Shown: positions 51,996-64,000, numbered from the stretch's first letter. The stretch is 64,000 nt of DNA from Typha latifolia (GCA_019914945.1 CM034102.1:13257501-13321500); one strand, 5' to 3'. The notes: generated by a model from the letters alone, not told the origin. Made by a program: numbers and translations.

Positions 51996-54900
51996 CTACA
52001 AGTACTCGTCAGATAGATCATCATCAAGTGCAAAGCCATTTGTGTCCCCATGCTTGTTTTTGGATTTTGAGGACTTGCTCGAAGACTTGTTCTTTGCCGA
52101 GGGCTTCTTTCCCTTCTCGGCCTGTAACTCGAGCCCTTTGGCCGATGGCTTCCTTTTCCTCTTCGAGTTTGTCGCCTCCGCTGCTTCTTCCGCAGCAGAA
52201 TTACCAATCACTGCAGATAGGAAAAGCCCAAATCAGACTTCAGATTAATTTTTAGGAAGCAAACAAGAATCCATAACAAATCTCCGGTCAAGGTTTTACA
52301 TAAATATGACAATAGCATATCAGTAGTCAAAAAACTTGCAGGCTTACAGAAGGCAGTTTGCTTACCTTCCAGCGGACTGGAAGCTGCAGGAATCGCCTGG
52401 CCATTTTGCACCGCCTCCATGGAGAAAGGTGAGCCAGAATGATTGCTGTCCTCTAACTTTGATGAGCTTCCAAGGCACTTGTCCTGCTGTTCAAGAACAT
52501 CTGGGGAAGGAATTGCAGGCAAGAAAAATAGTTCTTCCTGTGATGTGTCTGAATCACTAAAACCTGAATCCTTCTCCACCGTAACAATATCAATTTCCTC
52601 ATCTTGATTGACATCCAATTCTTTCACCTGCAAATAAACAGTTTCAGATGCATCTAAACAAGTTTATATACAATGACAAAAACCAATCAAAGCATAAAGT
52701 TACCTTTTCTGCCTCGGGCATCAAATCAAATTCATCTTCTCTCTCAACATACTCTTCATTTTCCTCTAGCTCTTTGAAATCTGGAGCAAATGCACTCCAG
52801 TTCTCCGTGTAGTCTTTGGCCCATATGTATATCAAGCCTGCAACAGAAACAGAAACAACCAGTGGACGAACAGGATGCCATGCAAGGTCTATCAGGGCTT
52901 CTTTGGGACCTTCTAGGATTTTCACAAGATATCCAGCTCTATCCCATATGTATAACTTATGCTCCCCTTTGCTAGCAGACGCCCCAACAATCCATTCACC
53001 ATCACCACTAAAACATGGTGCTTTCCATTGTATTTTTGTCACTGCATCCTGGAACTCCCGGAAAAGGATCAGACACTGGGACCCATTAACTTTCAACTTC
53101 TCGATCCCTTCATATGCATCATTCTTGCTGCTCAATTTTTCAAGCTCATTTGTCGCACCTTTCTGAGACAGAAGGTTCTCATAAACTCTAATAACTCGAT
53201 CATTTGAATTTGTTAGCAGATACTGACCGTTCCTACTGAAAACAATATCCTTAACAACAGCGCCCCCAGAAATCGGTATTATTGCATGTACCTGAATGTT
53301 CTTAGAATCAGTAATGAGTATTTCACCTTTGGAGTTCCCCACATATATTAAATCTCCAAACTTGTTAAAAGTTGCTGCAGTGGGAGTGAAAGGTGGAGAA
53401 CCATCTGAAAATTTATTGCGTGAATGGAGAGGAGGTCCATTCCCTGGAATTATCACTGAAACTGGCAGAACAGTGGAGCTACCGGTGTTTAAATCAACCA
53501 GGATAGGGGCAGAAGAAAGAGGACAAGCTAAGCAAACAGATGGAGTGCAAGAACCCGGATGGAGAGAGGCATGTAGAGTAGTTTGCTGCAGAGTAATACG
53601 AGTAACTTTCTCCCCACTTATTACATTCCAAAGTGTCAAAGACTTATCTGTAGCAGAAGCAAGTAAATGGCGACCAAACTTGGACCAGCAAACACTTGTT
53701 ATTGGTGCAATACAATCTTTATCACGAAGTTCCTTCGCAACCCCTCTAGTCTCAAAATCCCAAATAACACAGCTTCCATCGGCACAGCCAGCTGAACAGA
53801 AGGAGAAGATTCAACTTTTAATCAGTCCTAACAACTCCATGATAGATATCGGACTAAATTAGAAACTGAATATGGAACGCAAATGACTAAAAGACTAAAC
53901 ATGAGTTAGTATTTCTTTGCATAAAAAGAAGATTTAAGTCATGGAAATACTGATGCAATTCAGTGACCAAATTTTTAGCAAGTCACATATTTAATGAGAT
54001 AATATCTGTGGTAAATACTGATGGAGATATTCTAACAGACATGGAGAAATACACAACTAGAGGCAATTTAAATCAGTATATTATACTACAGGTAGTGAGT
54101 CAGTGACAGACTGAGTAACAAACTTGAGTTCTGGAACATATGTACAAAGAAGCTTTCATTATTGCAAGATATGTACATTATAATTAGTTATCTGAAGAGT
54201 GACCTTACAATAAGTTCTCCATATTAACAAAGACGTAAGAAAAAGCCCTTTTCTTTGATTTTTCTGTGCCGCGCGAAGGAAGTATTCAACTGCACACCTT
54301 CCTGCCTCTACATTATTCAAAGATGTTAATGGAACTAATATGAAAAATATTATATCTTGCTTATCCTTGGGCACACCCTAGTGGTAGAGTTACCATCATT
54401 CATATCACATCCCTCATCCCTGGTCCAAATCACCCTACTGTTGTCGACTTGCAAGAACGAGCTCATGTGCATACACATACATGAAAAGGAGAATTTATTT
54501 TATATGTTTATTTACAGTAGAAGGCCATTCTTAAAAGCACATAAAATAGATAACAACTGGAAAACAGTAAGATAACAATGCAAAAAAAAATAATCAGTTG
54601 TAATATACTAACTTCCATAAAGCAGAAGTAATGGTTTCTATTTTCCAAAGAGCAAATGTCTCAAGAAAGGATGGTTATTAAATCAGAGGAAGTTTGGAGA
54701 CAGTCAAGTTAACAGACAATGAAAGTTGATATCATAAAACAGAAAATCGTCAAACCAGTTAAACATGCATAGAGTATAGGAAAAGAAAAAACAAAGACTG
54801 ACAAATAGCAGCAAAATATGATAGTTGAATCGACAAGATTCTTGGCTAGTATAGCAAGCCCAAAGATGCATATTTGGTGAATTTCAAGGGCATGCTGTTT

Positions 54901-57388
54901 CAGGTACTATTGCAACTTAAGGACATAGAATCAATTATCTGATGAAATTAGTTTGATATCTCGCAGAAAATAAAAACTGATATTTGAAATAATATGCCAT
55001 AATAAGTCAGCAAACGTCCTAACTCCTAAGAAAGAGTCTTTTATAGCATTCTCAAGGATTGGATTTTTTTAAAAAAATCAAGGCTGTTTATGCCTGCAAG
55101 TTTTCAGCAGAATACTTTTATTGGTCACCAGTCAATCATGGAAAGCTCTTAATATACCGCCATAATAGTAAATAACTATATGCTATCAGAACAATTGTAA
55201 CAATCTAAAACTTGTTACTAGACTGGTATTTATCCTACTGTCCATCCTGAGAAGAAAACTCTATTAGGGAAGAAAGCTACCATCACTCCTAATAGCTGTC
55301 AGAAATCTGGTCCTTGAAGCAGTTCATTTGGCTGATGGAGAAAGAACAACTCCAGAAACTGACTACATGGGAGTGACTACCGGTTATGTGATAGGAATAG
55401 ATGTTTAATCACCTCATTCCAGTCTACTTACCAAAGAAGACGACATCTGACCGTGGGAGGAGATTCATAGAAACGGATGAATCCTAGGCCACCCGACAAC
55501 AAAGGTCATCGTTCCATTAGAACAATATCAGAACGCTTTTGGCCGAAAGCAAGGTTTGCCAATGTGTTTGAACGCCCCTCGGGCTGTTCGAATGCCCAAT
55601 AACATGATCCTTGGTTGAGTTAATTTATTTCAAAAGTTTGATTAGGTTTGGATTGGTTTTCTTTCCTTAAGGGATTAATTTGATTAGAAGACTATATATA
55701 GGTTGCTTTATGTGAGTCAGAGTATTTTCTTCTCTATCTCTTCTTTCTCAAGTCTAGCCAAGGGGCTAGGGTTTATTGATTTCTCCTCTTTCTATCTATT
55801 AAGACTTTGTGGTATTACTTTACTACTAAGACAGCTCATCAAAGTCGTTTGACCCCTGTTTCCACTAAAGTTTCTCTTAGAAGAATCCCTTTGCTACACT
55901 CGATTTGAAAGTAAAGAATTCTACAAACTCATAAGCAAACTAGTTGAGTAGGTCTTTGGAGCATTTCCATTTCTCAAATCTTGTCAGGTGGGCATTCAAG
56001 ATCAATTTTAATTTCTTATTTTATCTGAGAAGATGCAAAAGATTAAAAAGGAAATAGATCATGGTTGATTCATGTAAGAATTATCATTGGATGGAACTGA
56101 TATATCTGGCTTTAGAGGATAAGTGAAATATTACGCTCTTAGAGGTTGCAAAAGTGAGGAAGTACTCTAGAGAGACCTATGAACAGGCAAAGATGACATA
56201 GCTGATAGCTCTCTAGGTTGTTAACAAATAGCCAACAACTTTTAGCATAATAGCGCTTGCTCCCTTCTTCAAATGAAAGAAAATGTCTTTCTATTTAGGA
56301 AGTTAAATTTCAAGAATTTAGCACGATTAAACAAGTTTTTAGTAGAAGAATGTGTGGTTGCAAATTAAACAAATTTAGGAGATCAGACCTAACTTCACTA
56401 TGTTATTTACCCATCCCTTTGAATCCTAACGAAGAAATACCCTCTCATATATTTCTATGTTCTTCTCTACCAAAAGGAAAGATTAGCAGAAGATTTTCAT
56501 TCTCATTGATCAAACTAGGGTTGGCATGCACAAAGTGGGATTATCCACATCCAGCATCTTTGACTTGAGAGCTCACTACAGGTCTCCAATAAAATTTAGC
56601 CATGTGCCGTCCATTCCCTTTAAATCTCAAAAATGCTTCCTCGCCAACTTTTCCTCAAGACCTAAAAGTTTAATATCTATTATTCCACTCCCTACTGCTT
56701 CCGATATAACCTAGGCTCTTCCATGCTGTATGCCGGTTTGCTCGTACCAACTTCAGTATGGGCCAAAATATAGACTGTAATGATAGCCGATAAATGAAAA
56801 CCTCTAGGTTCATGTTAGAGTGCAAACAGATAGTATCATATGGCTTTACTATGTCAGAACAACCACAAAGACAATTTCCTCAAGCTATTCGTGGTTGACA
56901 TTGTGCGAATTAGACCATGGCTCAGAATGTGGGCAAGGCATCAAAGATTCTTAGTGTTTCTTCTATTCAAGAGACCTTTCCTAAGCTTCTTTACAAAATA
57001 ACAGACATAATATTGTCAGTTTGATCACACATATAAAAAAAATCCGCCCTTCTTCGGACAATTACAACTCGCAAGCTACAGATCAGTTCCATGTGAGAAG
57101 AAACAAGAAGCGGAGAGAGAAATATTCACCCGCGAGAAGAGTTCCTCGGCGATTAAAGGCGATACATTTCATGTTCCCATGCTGCAAATACTCCTCTATC
57201 ACCTCCGGGAAATCCCCCTGCAGTGGATCTTCACAACCCAAAAACGATTACAACTTCTATTTCCCCAAATCTACTCCAAATTAATGAAGAATAGAAGGAA
57301 AACACAAAAAGATTGAAACTTTAACCTCGAAAGGGACAAAAAGAGCAGAGAAAAGAGCAAGAAACCTACCGATTATAGGAACATTCAT
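51996..57388 (-). CDS. RBL: RBBP5-like (RBL) WD40 subunit of COMPASS-like H3K4 methyltransferase
   Basis: RbBP5-type proteins bridge the SET-domain methyltransferase with WDR5 and ASH2 in COMPASS complexes. Five exons join in frame: 57370-57388, 57130-57228, 52704-53791, 52366-52627 and 51996-52210, giving 560 residues. Exon 1 is only 19 nt (MNVPII plus one base). Exon 2 gives DPLQGDFPEVIEEYLQHGNM. Exon 3 holds most of the propeller: GCADGSCVIWDFETRGVAKE, DKSLTLWNVISGEK, FNKFGDLIYVGNSKGEILIT and AGLIYIWAKDYTENWSAFAP. The acidic hinge EEYVEREDEFDLMPEAEK matches the conserved segment after the propeller. The C-terminus is Lys/Ser-rich (KRKRKPSAKG), a likely nuclear signal. Intron 2 is 3.3 kb and carries transposon relics. 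Confidence 0.92.
54365..54500 (+). mobile_element. tRNA-derived SINE-like fragment in RBL intron 2
   Basis: TAGTGGTAGAGT (54379-54390) closely matches a tRNA/Pol III box A. GGTCCAAATCACC (54422-54434), about 32 nt later, resembles box B (GGTTCGAATCC). Order and spacing fit the head of a plant SINE. The 3' end is not clear. It lies antisense to RBL. Confidence 0.45.
55430..56960 (+). mobile_element. Degenerate LTR-retrotransposon fragment in RBL intron 2
   Basis: 55430-56000 looks like an LTR: a GTTCGAATGCCC-type U3, a TATA box (TATATA, about 55693-55700) and a pyrimidine-rich leader. After it, 56020-56330 reads as interrupted protein-like sequence on the plus strand (for example LIYLALEDK, then EVAKVRKYSRETYEQAK) with several stops. 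56340-56720 has further open stretches without recognisable domains. Assignment to a retroelement is by organisation only. Confidence 0.4.
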
Positions 57389-57790
57389 CGTCGCCAGCTA
57401 CTCAGCTTCTCTCCAAGTATTCCTATCGCATTGGCTCGAGAAAGACCGAAAACAGAGAGAAGTAGATAAAAGGCTAGAATTGGGATCTCCAATCGACTTC
57501 TCTTCGATCCGGCGAAGCAAGAGGATTCGAAATCCCCACCGGAAAAAGAGATCGGCAGCCAAAAACCCTAATAGAAACCCCACCAAAATAGAGCGCAGCT
57601 CGTCTTCGACTAATAACCGGGACAAGTGTAGAAGAAAAGTCCCAAAATCGTGGTTTTTTCGAAGTCAGTATAAAGTAAGATTGCAGGGGGAGAGTCGATT
57701 TTCATTTAAGGCCCTATATTTAAGTATATTTGGCAATAGGTCCCTATAACCTCTGTTTGTAATAATGGTCTTGGATTAAGGTAACTACAT
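57389..57790. promoter_or_regulatory. Promoter and leader of RBL
   Basis: Moderately GC-rich sequence directly upstream of the RBL start, merging into AT-rich DNA after about 57670. No antisense gene is supported. Confidence 0.4.
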
Positions 57791-58072
57791 TACTTTACCT
57801 CTCTCCTGTACTTACGTATGAAATCAATTTACCCCCTATATAACTTTTTTATAATAATACAGTCCCTATAATTATAGAGAGTTCGTCCTCATTAACAGAA
57901 TCCGCCCAAATTATCCTTCTCCAATCAATTTATCAAACCAATATAATAACAAAGACATTTTAGTAATTTTAGACGATCTCTGGGATGAAAACTGTCTCAC
58001 TTTAGTTAATAAGAAATAAGAATAGCAAGGGTAAATTAATTTTATGTATAAGTACAAGAGGACTCCTACATT
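57791..58072. mobile_element. MITE-like inverted repeat, about 280 bp
   Basis: The left terminal block (57791-57836, containing CTCCTGTACTTACGTATGAA) recurs reverse-complemented at 58028-58070 (GTATAAGTACAAGAGGACTC). The interior is unpaired and has no ORF. This is a terminal-inverted-repeat structure rather than a full fold-back. Confidence 0.6.
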
Positions 58073-59811
58073 TAACCATATAGATTTTAAGGGAGGAAGT
58101 TCTTCTCCCTTTTCCAGTTAGATAATGTTAAGCTGAACTAAAATACAAGTATATAGAATTGAATTAAATTATATCTTTTTTATTTATAAGAATGTAAAAT
58201 TATACCGAGTCATAGTTTGAGAGTTAGAATATAATTTAACCACTTTTATATTGGAGATTGAGGTTTTCGGTAATGTTGTGATCTCTGTGATGGGAGCAGA
58301 CAAATCTACTGCTATTAGATACTTGGCAGGTGGTGGTTCAAGAGCCCAAAGGCTATTGCGACGGCTTCAAACCTCCATGAAAGAAGGGAGGGTGAGGTGG
58401 GGAGGAGGAGAGGCCTCCATAGCAAAAGAGAAAGGGAGTACCTACCAATGGAGGAGAGGTGGGATTGAACTATTTTTGGGGCAGGGTGGAGCAAGGCTCA
58501 AGGTAAAGATTGAAAGGAGAAGAGCAGCATTACCCTTCAAAAGGTGGGTCACCTTGAGCAGTCAACTAGGTCTAGGAGTTTTCCATTAGTCGAAATAGAT
58601 TCTGCATGAGTTAGGTTCTTGAGGGCAGCATACATGTGGTGTGGGAGCATTAGAAGATTTTCATATGCAAAAGAGAGTTAAAACTTATTAGGACAGGGAG
58701 CAGCATAAACCCCCTGAAACGACCACGGGTCTTTGGCAAGGACGTGAAGCATGCACATATATACTCCTCCTCCAAGACAACCTAAAATTTCTACTCTATT
58801 TGCCCAAGAGGCTCAATTTGCTAAATAATATAAATTTTCTACTCTATTAGTTTGCTTATAAGAAAGAGTACAGGATCTATCTCGGTAATTGAAAAAAAGC
58901 TTAACTATCTCTAGGGTCCTAATATAATACAATTAGATCTCCAAAACCTTTAAAAGAAATATCCCGTGTTTAGTCTACTACAGTTGGGGTTCAGATTTTG
59001 ATTGGTTGTCAAATTATTGATCAATTAGAAGAAGCCAATCACCATATTATGGGCAAATTATCTGGGCGGTGGCCGCCTATCTTAGTGGCTCGACTCATCT
59101 CAATTTAATGGCTCAACCGCTTGTCTCATCCGATTCAAATAACTATAGCTCTTAGTTTGTAAGCTTGCTAGAGCCTGGTACCTTGAAGACCTTAACCTAT
59201 TTTGTGCAGGGACTCTCAAGATGTCCATACGGATACCAATAACTATACCCAACTTTTAAGATAAAGACATATGTATTCACAAATAAGAGGAAACTAATTG
59301 GTATCCGGGAGTAGAAAAGATTGAGCCACTAGATATAATCCACCGAAGGTGCAGTATGTTATGTTCTTAGATTTAAACAATTTGAAAGGGAAAAAAAAAA
59401 TCAGACAGACTTTTTAAGGACTATCAAGCAACAAATTAGAGATTAAAACAGAGAAAGAATTGAGATGGAATAAACTAAAATTACATCAGGTCATAGCCAT
59501 TTATCTCAGCTCACAATAGATTACATTATTTGGTTTGCCCTGAACCTGAATTAGCTTTTTGAAGGATTTACAAAAGTTTTAACTTTCTTCTCTAAGGTGC
59601 AGCCATAAGAAAAAGATTAGCTTCTTCATGCACAGGGGCCGCAGGATCGAAACAGTAGGAATTCAACTAAAGGCAGCAACCTAATTGAAAGAAGATAATA
59701 GTCGACTGTCAAGATCTTATCGGATTTTGCTAGATTTGCTGTGACTCTTGTCTAATCTCTTGATGCTTGTAAATGGCAAAGCAATTGTTTGTCCTGATAA
59801 GCTATGAGTGC
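58073..59811. other. Spacer between RBL and the NRAMP gene
   Basis: The right end is the NRAMP 3'UTR. An open stretch of 112 codons on the plus strand (58251-58589) has no recognisable similarity and a composition unlike its flanks. I do not call it a gene. Confidence 0.4.
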
Positions 59812-60203
59812 TCAAGAGCTCTTGTGGACTGCTGAGGCAAGTCGGTTATATAGAGCAGTATCTCGCAAGATGAGATAAATGACAAATACGACATAAACTG
59901 CCAAGGCAATACCCATTGCAGAACCAAGCAAAGGCCCACGAACTTCAGCAGAAACAAAATCCAGAAGTAGATACCCGTTGATGATTATTAGGAAGACCAC
60001 AACCACCCAGCTTATCAACTGCCAAAACGAAACCAGGAGTAAGAGTAAGAGTAAGAGCAGTACACTTGAAATAGGAGTATTCACTTTCCATGCATGTTAT
60101 TTCTTTCGTCCAAGGAGCCAAAATATGTCATATCAAAGATATAGTTTTTGCGAGGATTAAGACAAATTGTTACTCTTGTGAACATAAAAAGGTATTGATG
60201 ACA

Positions 60204-60240
<37 letters not shown>

Positions 60241-63200
60241 AGAGCTAGTAGGCATTATATTTATTTTGCACAAGTAATAAGGAATAGTTTCACAATAAGT
60301 AGTTATATCTAAGAACCAAAACACAACTATATTTCAGAACTGAAAAAAGATTATTCATGCTTTAAACTACTGATTGAGGACCCAAAAGTGGCCTAGAAGT
60401 AAATAGGATAGATTTTGATAATTAAGCAAATGAATATTGAAATATAATAGGGGTGCAAAGGAGGTTAAAAAAATGATAGGTATCACTCCAAATAAGCAAG
60501 AGATCTATAAAAATAAAATATAAAGTCCAGCCAGGGTAATGCTATCATGTGAGTAACATTGTTATTTGCAGAAATGTTCAAATTTAGTTCACTTTTTAGT
60601 CAGGAATTGAAGGATTTTAACATGATAATATCCACAGCACAAATTTCATTTCTCTAATTGGAGGAAGCATAAAAAGAATGGTAACTAGACTAATCATCCT
60701 TCAGTAAAATAGTTGCAAAAGAAGTAACTAATGGCATGATATAAGCTCATTAACCTTTTGACTATGTATCATGAAATCGTATAGTAAACATGAGTAAGAT
60801 GACTATTCGTGGACCTATAATGGAGAAATCCAAATCAGTTGCCTCTTTCAAACTCCAGAGCAACTGATAATAATAATACAATGAAGAGGAACATTCACAA
60901 TTCCCAGAACAATTTTAAGTTATATTTCAACAAGCATGATTCTATGACGGGTCTGGTGAGAAGGATTGCCTAAAGTTAATAAAGAGATGCTTCTTGACAA
61001 AGATTAGCTAATAACTATCAAGCAGGTATCTTCCAAACAGGATCTTCTGCCTACTTGAAGGTGATTTTCCACCAAGCAAATTGAGGAGTAAATGCCTCTG
61101 TGCTCATTTGAAACCTACTTATGGCCCAGCATATTATTTACACAGATAAGCAGTCATGACAACAAATGAAGAGTTCCAAAATTGACAGTTCTACTAAGGA
61201 TTGGCAACTTACTTTGGTAACAGAACCAATCCTGAAAGCTCCCATAACTTGTTCCTTCGAGACCAAAGTGATAAGAGGAATCAGGGCAAATGGAATCTGG
61301 ACAGATTGAAGCACATTAAGCGACTCATTCAGAATATCCATAGTAGGACCGTCAGTGTCAAAACATAAAGCCACGATGATAGTTGGCACAATTGCAAAGC
61401 TTCGAGTGATCAGTGCCCGCACCCACTTCTTTAAACGAAGATTCAGAAAGCCTCCCATAATAAACTGCCCGGCATAAGTGCCAGTGATTGTGCTACTTTG
61501 TCCAGATGCTAACAACCCTATACCCCAGATGTAAAGAATAGGAAATAGCCGACCCCCGTATTTCTCTTGCAGAAACTGCCCAGCGTTCTCAAGACCAATG
61601 CTGCTAGCCTCTTTAGAACCATAAAATCCCTTAGCAAAAACTGTCGTTACACATACATTGATTATGAAGGAAATGACGAGAGCTAAAGTTGACTCTATGG
61701 AATAATAATGTATTGCTTCTCGAACACGGGATTTCTTGTTAGTGTCGATCCTTCTCGACTGTACAAGTGCAGAATGCAAGAAAACATTATGAGGCATGAT
61801 TATGCAACCCACGACCCCCACTGCCTGCTTTATGGTTTTGGAGCTCAGCTTTGGAACTATAGCACCTGCAGAAACAAATGAAATCAGTTCTTGCACAAGA
61901 GTTTAGTACAGAACATAAGAAAATGATCGTCAGTATGTCGGAGAACGAAGCACCAAAGGCTGCGAGCAATATCTACCAATTAGAAGCTCCTTTCCACTGG
62001 GTCGGGTTTCACCAAACATTATTGCGAATGATATTGCCATTGTTGCTATAAGAACCCCAAAGACTGCTTCTAGTTTCCGCACACCATAGTTCTCAAGGAA
62101 CAGAAAGATGAAGCTGTCAACAGGATGGATGGCCTTGTAGTTAATACACAGAATTTTCTCAGATCAGCATAAAAGAGCAAGCCAACTACATAGATGAAAA
62201 CTATCTTCAATTATATAGCTAACCGAAGTACTCTATGATGATAGTGCAATTAGCATAGTAATTCTTTCGTACAGATTAACATAAAAGCTTTAAATCCAGA
62301 ATAGCTCAAAATAGATATTTTTTTGTCCATTGAGTTCCTCTGTTAACATGATCCATCTGATATACTGCCAAGTTAATGACAGTATCATTCAGAAAGAAGC
62401 AAACTAAACAGTAAAAAAAATTACTAACTGCGAAAAAAATAGAACAAATCCGAAATCTAAATCAAAGTAAACTGCTTTCAAACCGAAACAAAACCATCAA
62501 CACGCAAAAGAGCATACAACATTCCCAAACTCCCGACTTTACACCAGCAAATCAAGAATCGCATCCAAAACCTCCCAATCCAGTTGCGAAGAAAAACAAA
62601 AACAAATCAAAGATGAAAAAAGGGTGAAAAAAAGCAATCTGAATCCAAATCAAATTAAACTGCTTTCATAACAGAGGAAGAACTAACAAATAGAAAACAG
62701 TATGAAGAAAATATTACGTACCAATCCAACGCCGTGATGACAACCCCACCCCAGAGCGGAATCGTCCCGCCACTGAGAATCTTGATCGCAATCGCACTAC
62801 CGATAACCTCCTGAATATCGGCGCCGATAAGGGCAAACTCCGCCATGACCCAAAGCGCCACTCTCGCCCAACCCGGGTACTCTTCACGGCAAAGCTCGGC
62901 GAGGTGCCTCCCCGTGGCGACCCCGAGCCTCGCGGACAAGACCTGTACTAGGAGGCCCATGACGGTGGCCCAGAGGAGGAGCCAAAGGAGCGAGTACCCG
63001 GCGATTGCGCCGGCTTGGAGGTCGCCTTCCAGGTTTCCGGGATCCAAGAAGGCGATGCACATGAGGAATCCCGGGCCAGTGAAGAGCCAGAGCTTTCGCC
63101 ATGAGAAGGGCGGCGGCGAGGAGGACTCCGACGAGGATTCGTCGTCGTCGGACGAGATGGCGATCGCGACCTTCTCGTCGGAGTCGTAGGCGGTCTCCTC

Positions 63201-63251
63201 GTCCTCGACGGAATCGGAGGAAGCGCTCGGGAGGAGCTTCTCGGTTGCCAT
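59812..63251 (-). CDS. NRAMP family divalent metal transporter
   Basis: NRAMP proteins are proton-coupled importers of Fe2+, Mn2+ and related ions across plasma or vacuolar membranes. Four exons (62722-63251, 61977-62113, 61213-61865, 59812-60018) join in frame to 508 residues. The cytosolic N-terminus is acidic and Ser-rich. TM1 holds the metal-binding DPGN ([14 protein letters not shown]). TM6 has MPHN ([16 protein letters not shown]). The consensus transport motif is [18 protein letters not shown]. The last exon carries TM11-12 ([18 protein letters not shown] and the segment ending HKSS). Four exons and this N-terminus fit the AtNRAMP3/4-OsNRAMP2 type; subcellular location is not decidable from sequence. 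The first exon is much more GC-rich than the others. Confidence 0.95.
60207..60237. repeat. (TA)n microsatellite in NRAMP intron 3
   Basis: Uninterrupted AT dinucleotide run of about 31 bp between the last two NRAMP exons. Confidence 0.95.
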
Positions 63252-64000
63252 GGGAGGGATGGGGAGAAGAGAGAGAAGGAAGAGGAGTCGTTCGAAAGGA
63301 GTCTGATTACGGGATTTTATACATCGGAGGTGACGAGATGCGCCCGTTTTAGTTCGAGGATAAAGGCCACTTTATCGGCGAATAAGTGTTTTTTATTCAA
63401 CGAGATTACGAGAGTAATACTAATATACCTTTAAAACGGTGATAAACCCTGGTCAACATCCTGTTATCAAGGGTTTATCGGAATAATAGAAATTGGGTTT
63501 CTTCGAAATATTACACTTCTGACCCCAAAAATAGAGTAAATATGAAAAAGGGACCTATAAAAAATATAGAATGTTTATGTTTAAAAATATCTTAAAGTAA
63601 TGAGCAGTAAAAAGACATGTCATCAAAAGATCCCTTTTTTTAGTGGTGGGGCCCAGCTGATATCGGCAAAATTGTCGCACATAGAATGAACGGATCCAGG
63701 ACGAGCCTTGAACCACGAGATCGTGGTTCTGGCGTACCAACTCCCGCCACGTCAACTCGAGTTGGATACTTCCGGTTACTTTTAGTCGCACTATGGCGAG
63801 GAGTATTTTACATAATACACCCTATATTTACCCGAATTTCACATTCCAGCCCTGTACTTTTGCTTTACAAAGCACAATTTGGTATTATTGTAGAGTACTA
63901 TAGACAAATTTCTCTTCATTCGGAGAGAGGCAACGAGCGCTGGGAGGGTGACGTGGATGCCGCGTAAGATTATAGGGTGGCGTGGATGCCTCGTAGGATA
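63252..64000. promoter_or_regulatory. Upstream region of the NRAMP gene
   Basis: The first about 100 bp is purine-rich leader. Beyond 63360 the DNA is AT-rich and then mixed, with no recognisable exon before the window ends. A 17-bp phrase, GTGGATGCCGCGTAAGAT (63953-63970), recurs almost identically as GTGGATGCCTCGTAGGAT at 63982-63999, suggesting a tandem repeat that continues past the right edge. Confidence 0.4.

Noticed and set aside
54379..54434. Possible tRNA gene
   Set aside because: Box A and box B-like motifs are present, but no acceptor stem or anticodon arm can be folded; a SINE head is a better explanation.
57217..57228. Second acceptor in RBL exon 2 (CTGCAG/GGGG)
   Set aside because: It is 11 nt downstream of the chosen acceptor and would break the frame and remove the conserved DPLQ.
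58251..58589. 112-codon open frame between RBL and NRAMP
   Set aside because: No recognisable domain and no splice partners; more likely TE-derived or chance.

Overview
The window is nuclear plant DNA. Genes are split by GT-AG introns, 3' ends are separated by AT-rich spacers full of (TA)n, (CT)n/(GA)n and fold-back repeats, and every recognisable protein belongs to a plant nuclear family. Two intron-poor genes (DUF620 and NRAMP) have very GC-rich coding starts while the other genes are ordinary or AT-rich. That 5' GC gradient suggests a monocot, probably not a grass; this is an inference from composition only.

Layout, left to right. 1-1.2 kb: 5' end of a ZFPL1-type zinc-finger gene (minus), running off the left edge. 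2.0-6.7 kb: BUB3 spindle-checkpoint WD40 protein (plus, 9 exons, 340 aa), divergent from ZFPL1. 7.6-9.4 kb: cytosolic ribosomal protein S29/uS14 (minus), with only two codons plus the stop in its last exon. 11.4-13.3 kb: small ZnF-UBP protein (plus). 13.3-18.9 kb: repeat-rich spacer with a hairpin and a degenerate minisatellite. 18.9-19.5 kb: short protein with the QVxELHRLYRxQ motif and two LxLxL (EAR-like) motifs (plus). 21.2-24.9 kb: Mpv17/PMP22 family protein (minus), with a 42-bp in-frame duplication of an exon end and its 5' splice site. 25.9-28.4 kb: mitochondrial ribosomal protein mL43 (plus), head to head with Mpv17. 30.4-30.8 kb: small LEA-like protein (plus). 32.4-34.3 kb: DUF620 protein (minus). 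34.3-44.8 kb: gene desert with TE relics. 44.8-47.8 kb: FRIGIDA-like protein (minus, with a long 5'UTR intron). 52.0-57.4 kb: RBBP5-like COMPASS subunit (minus), with a TE-loaded intron. 59.8-63.3 kb: NRAMP metal transporter (minus).

The genes are mostly unrelated housekeeping loci. Two neighbourhoods may matter functionally. The divergent Mpv17/mL43 pair are both organelle-linked. The FRIGIDA-like and RBBP5-like genes are adjacent, and their families meet in chromatin activation of FLC in Arabidopsis. I found no CRISPR, operon-like system, rRNA or intact tRNA. I also saw no convincing wholly new system. The most unusual sequence-level observations are the duplicated splice donor and duplicated terminal exon in the Mpv17 gene, the two-codon terminal exon of S29, and several large fold-back elements. 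Exon boundaries were built by hand from splice signals and reading frame and have not been checked against transcripts.
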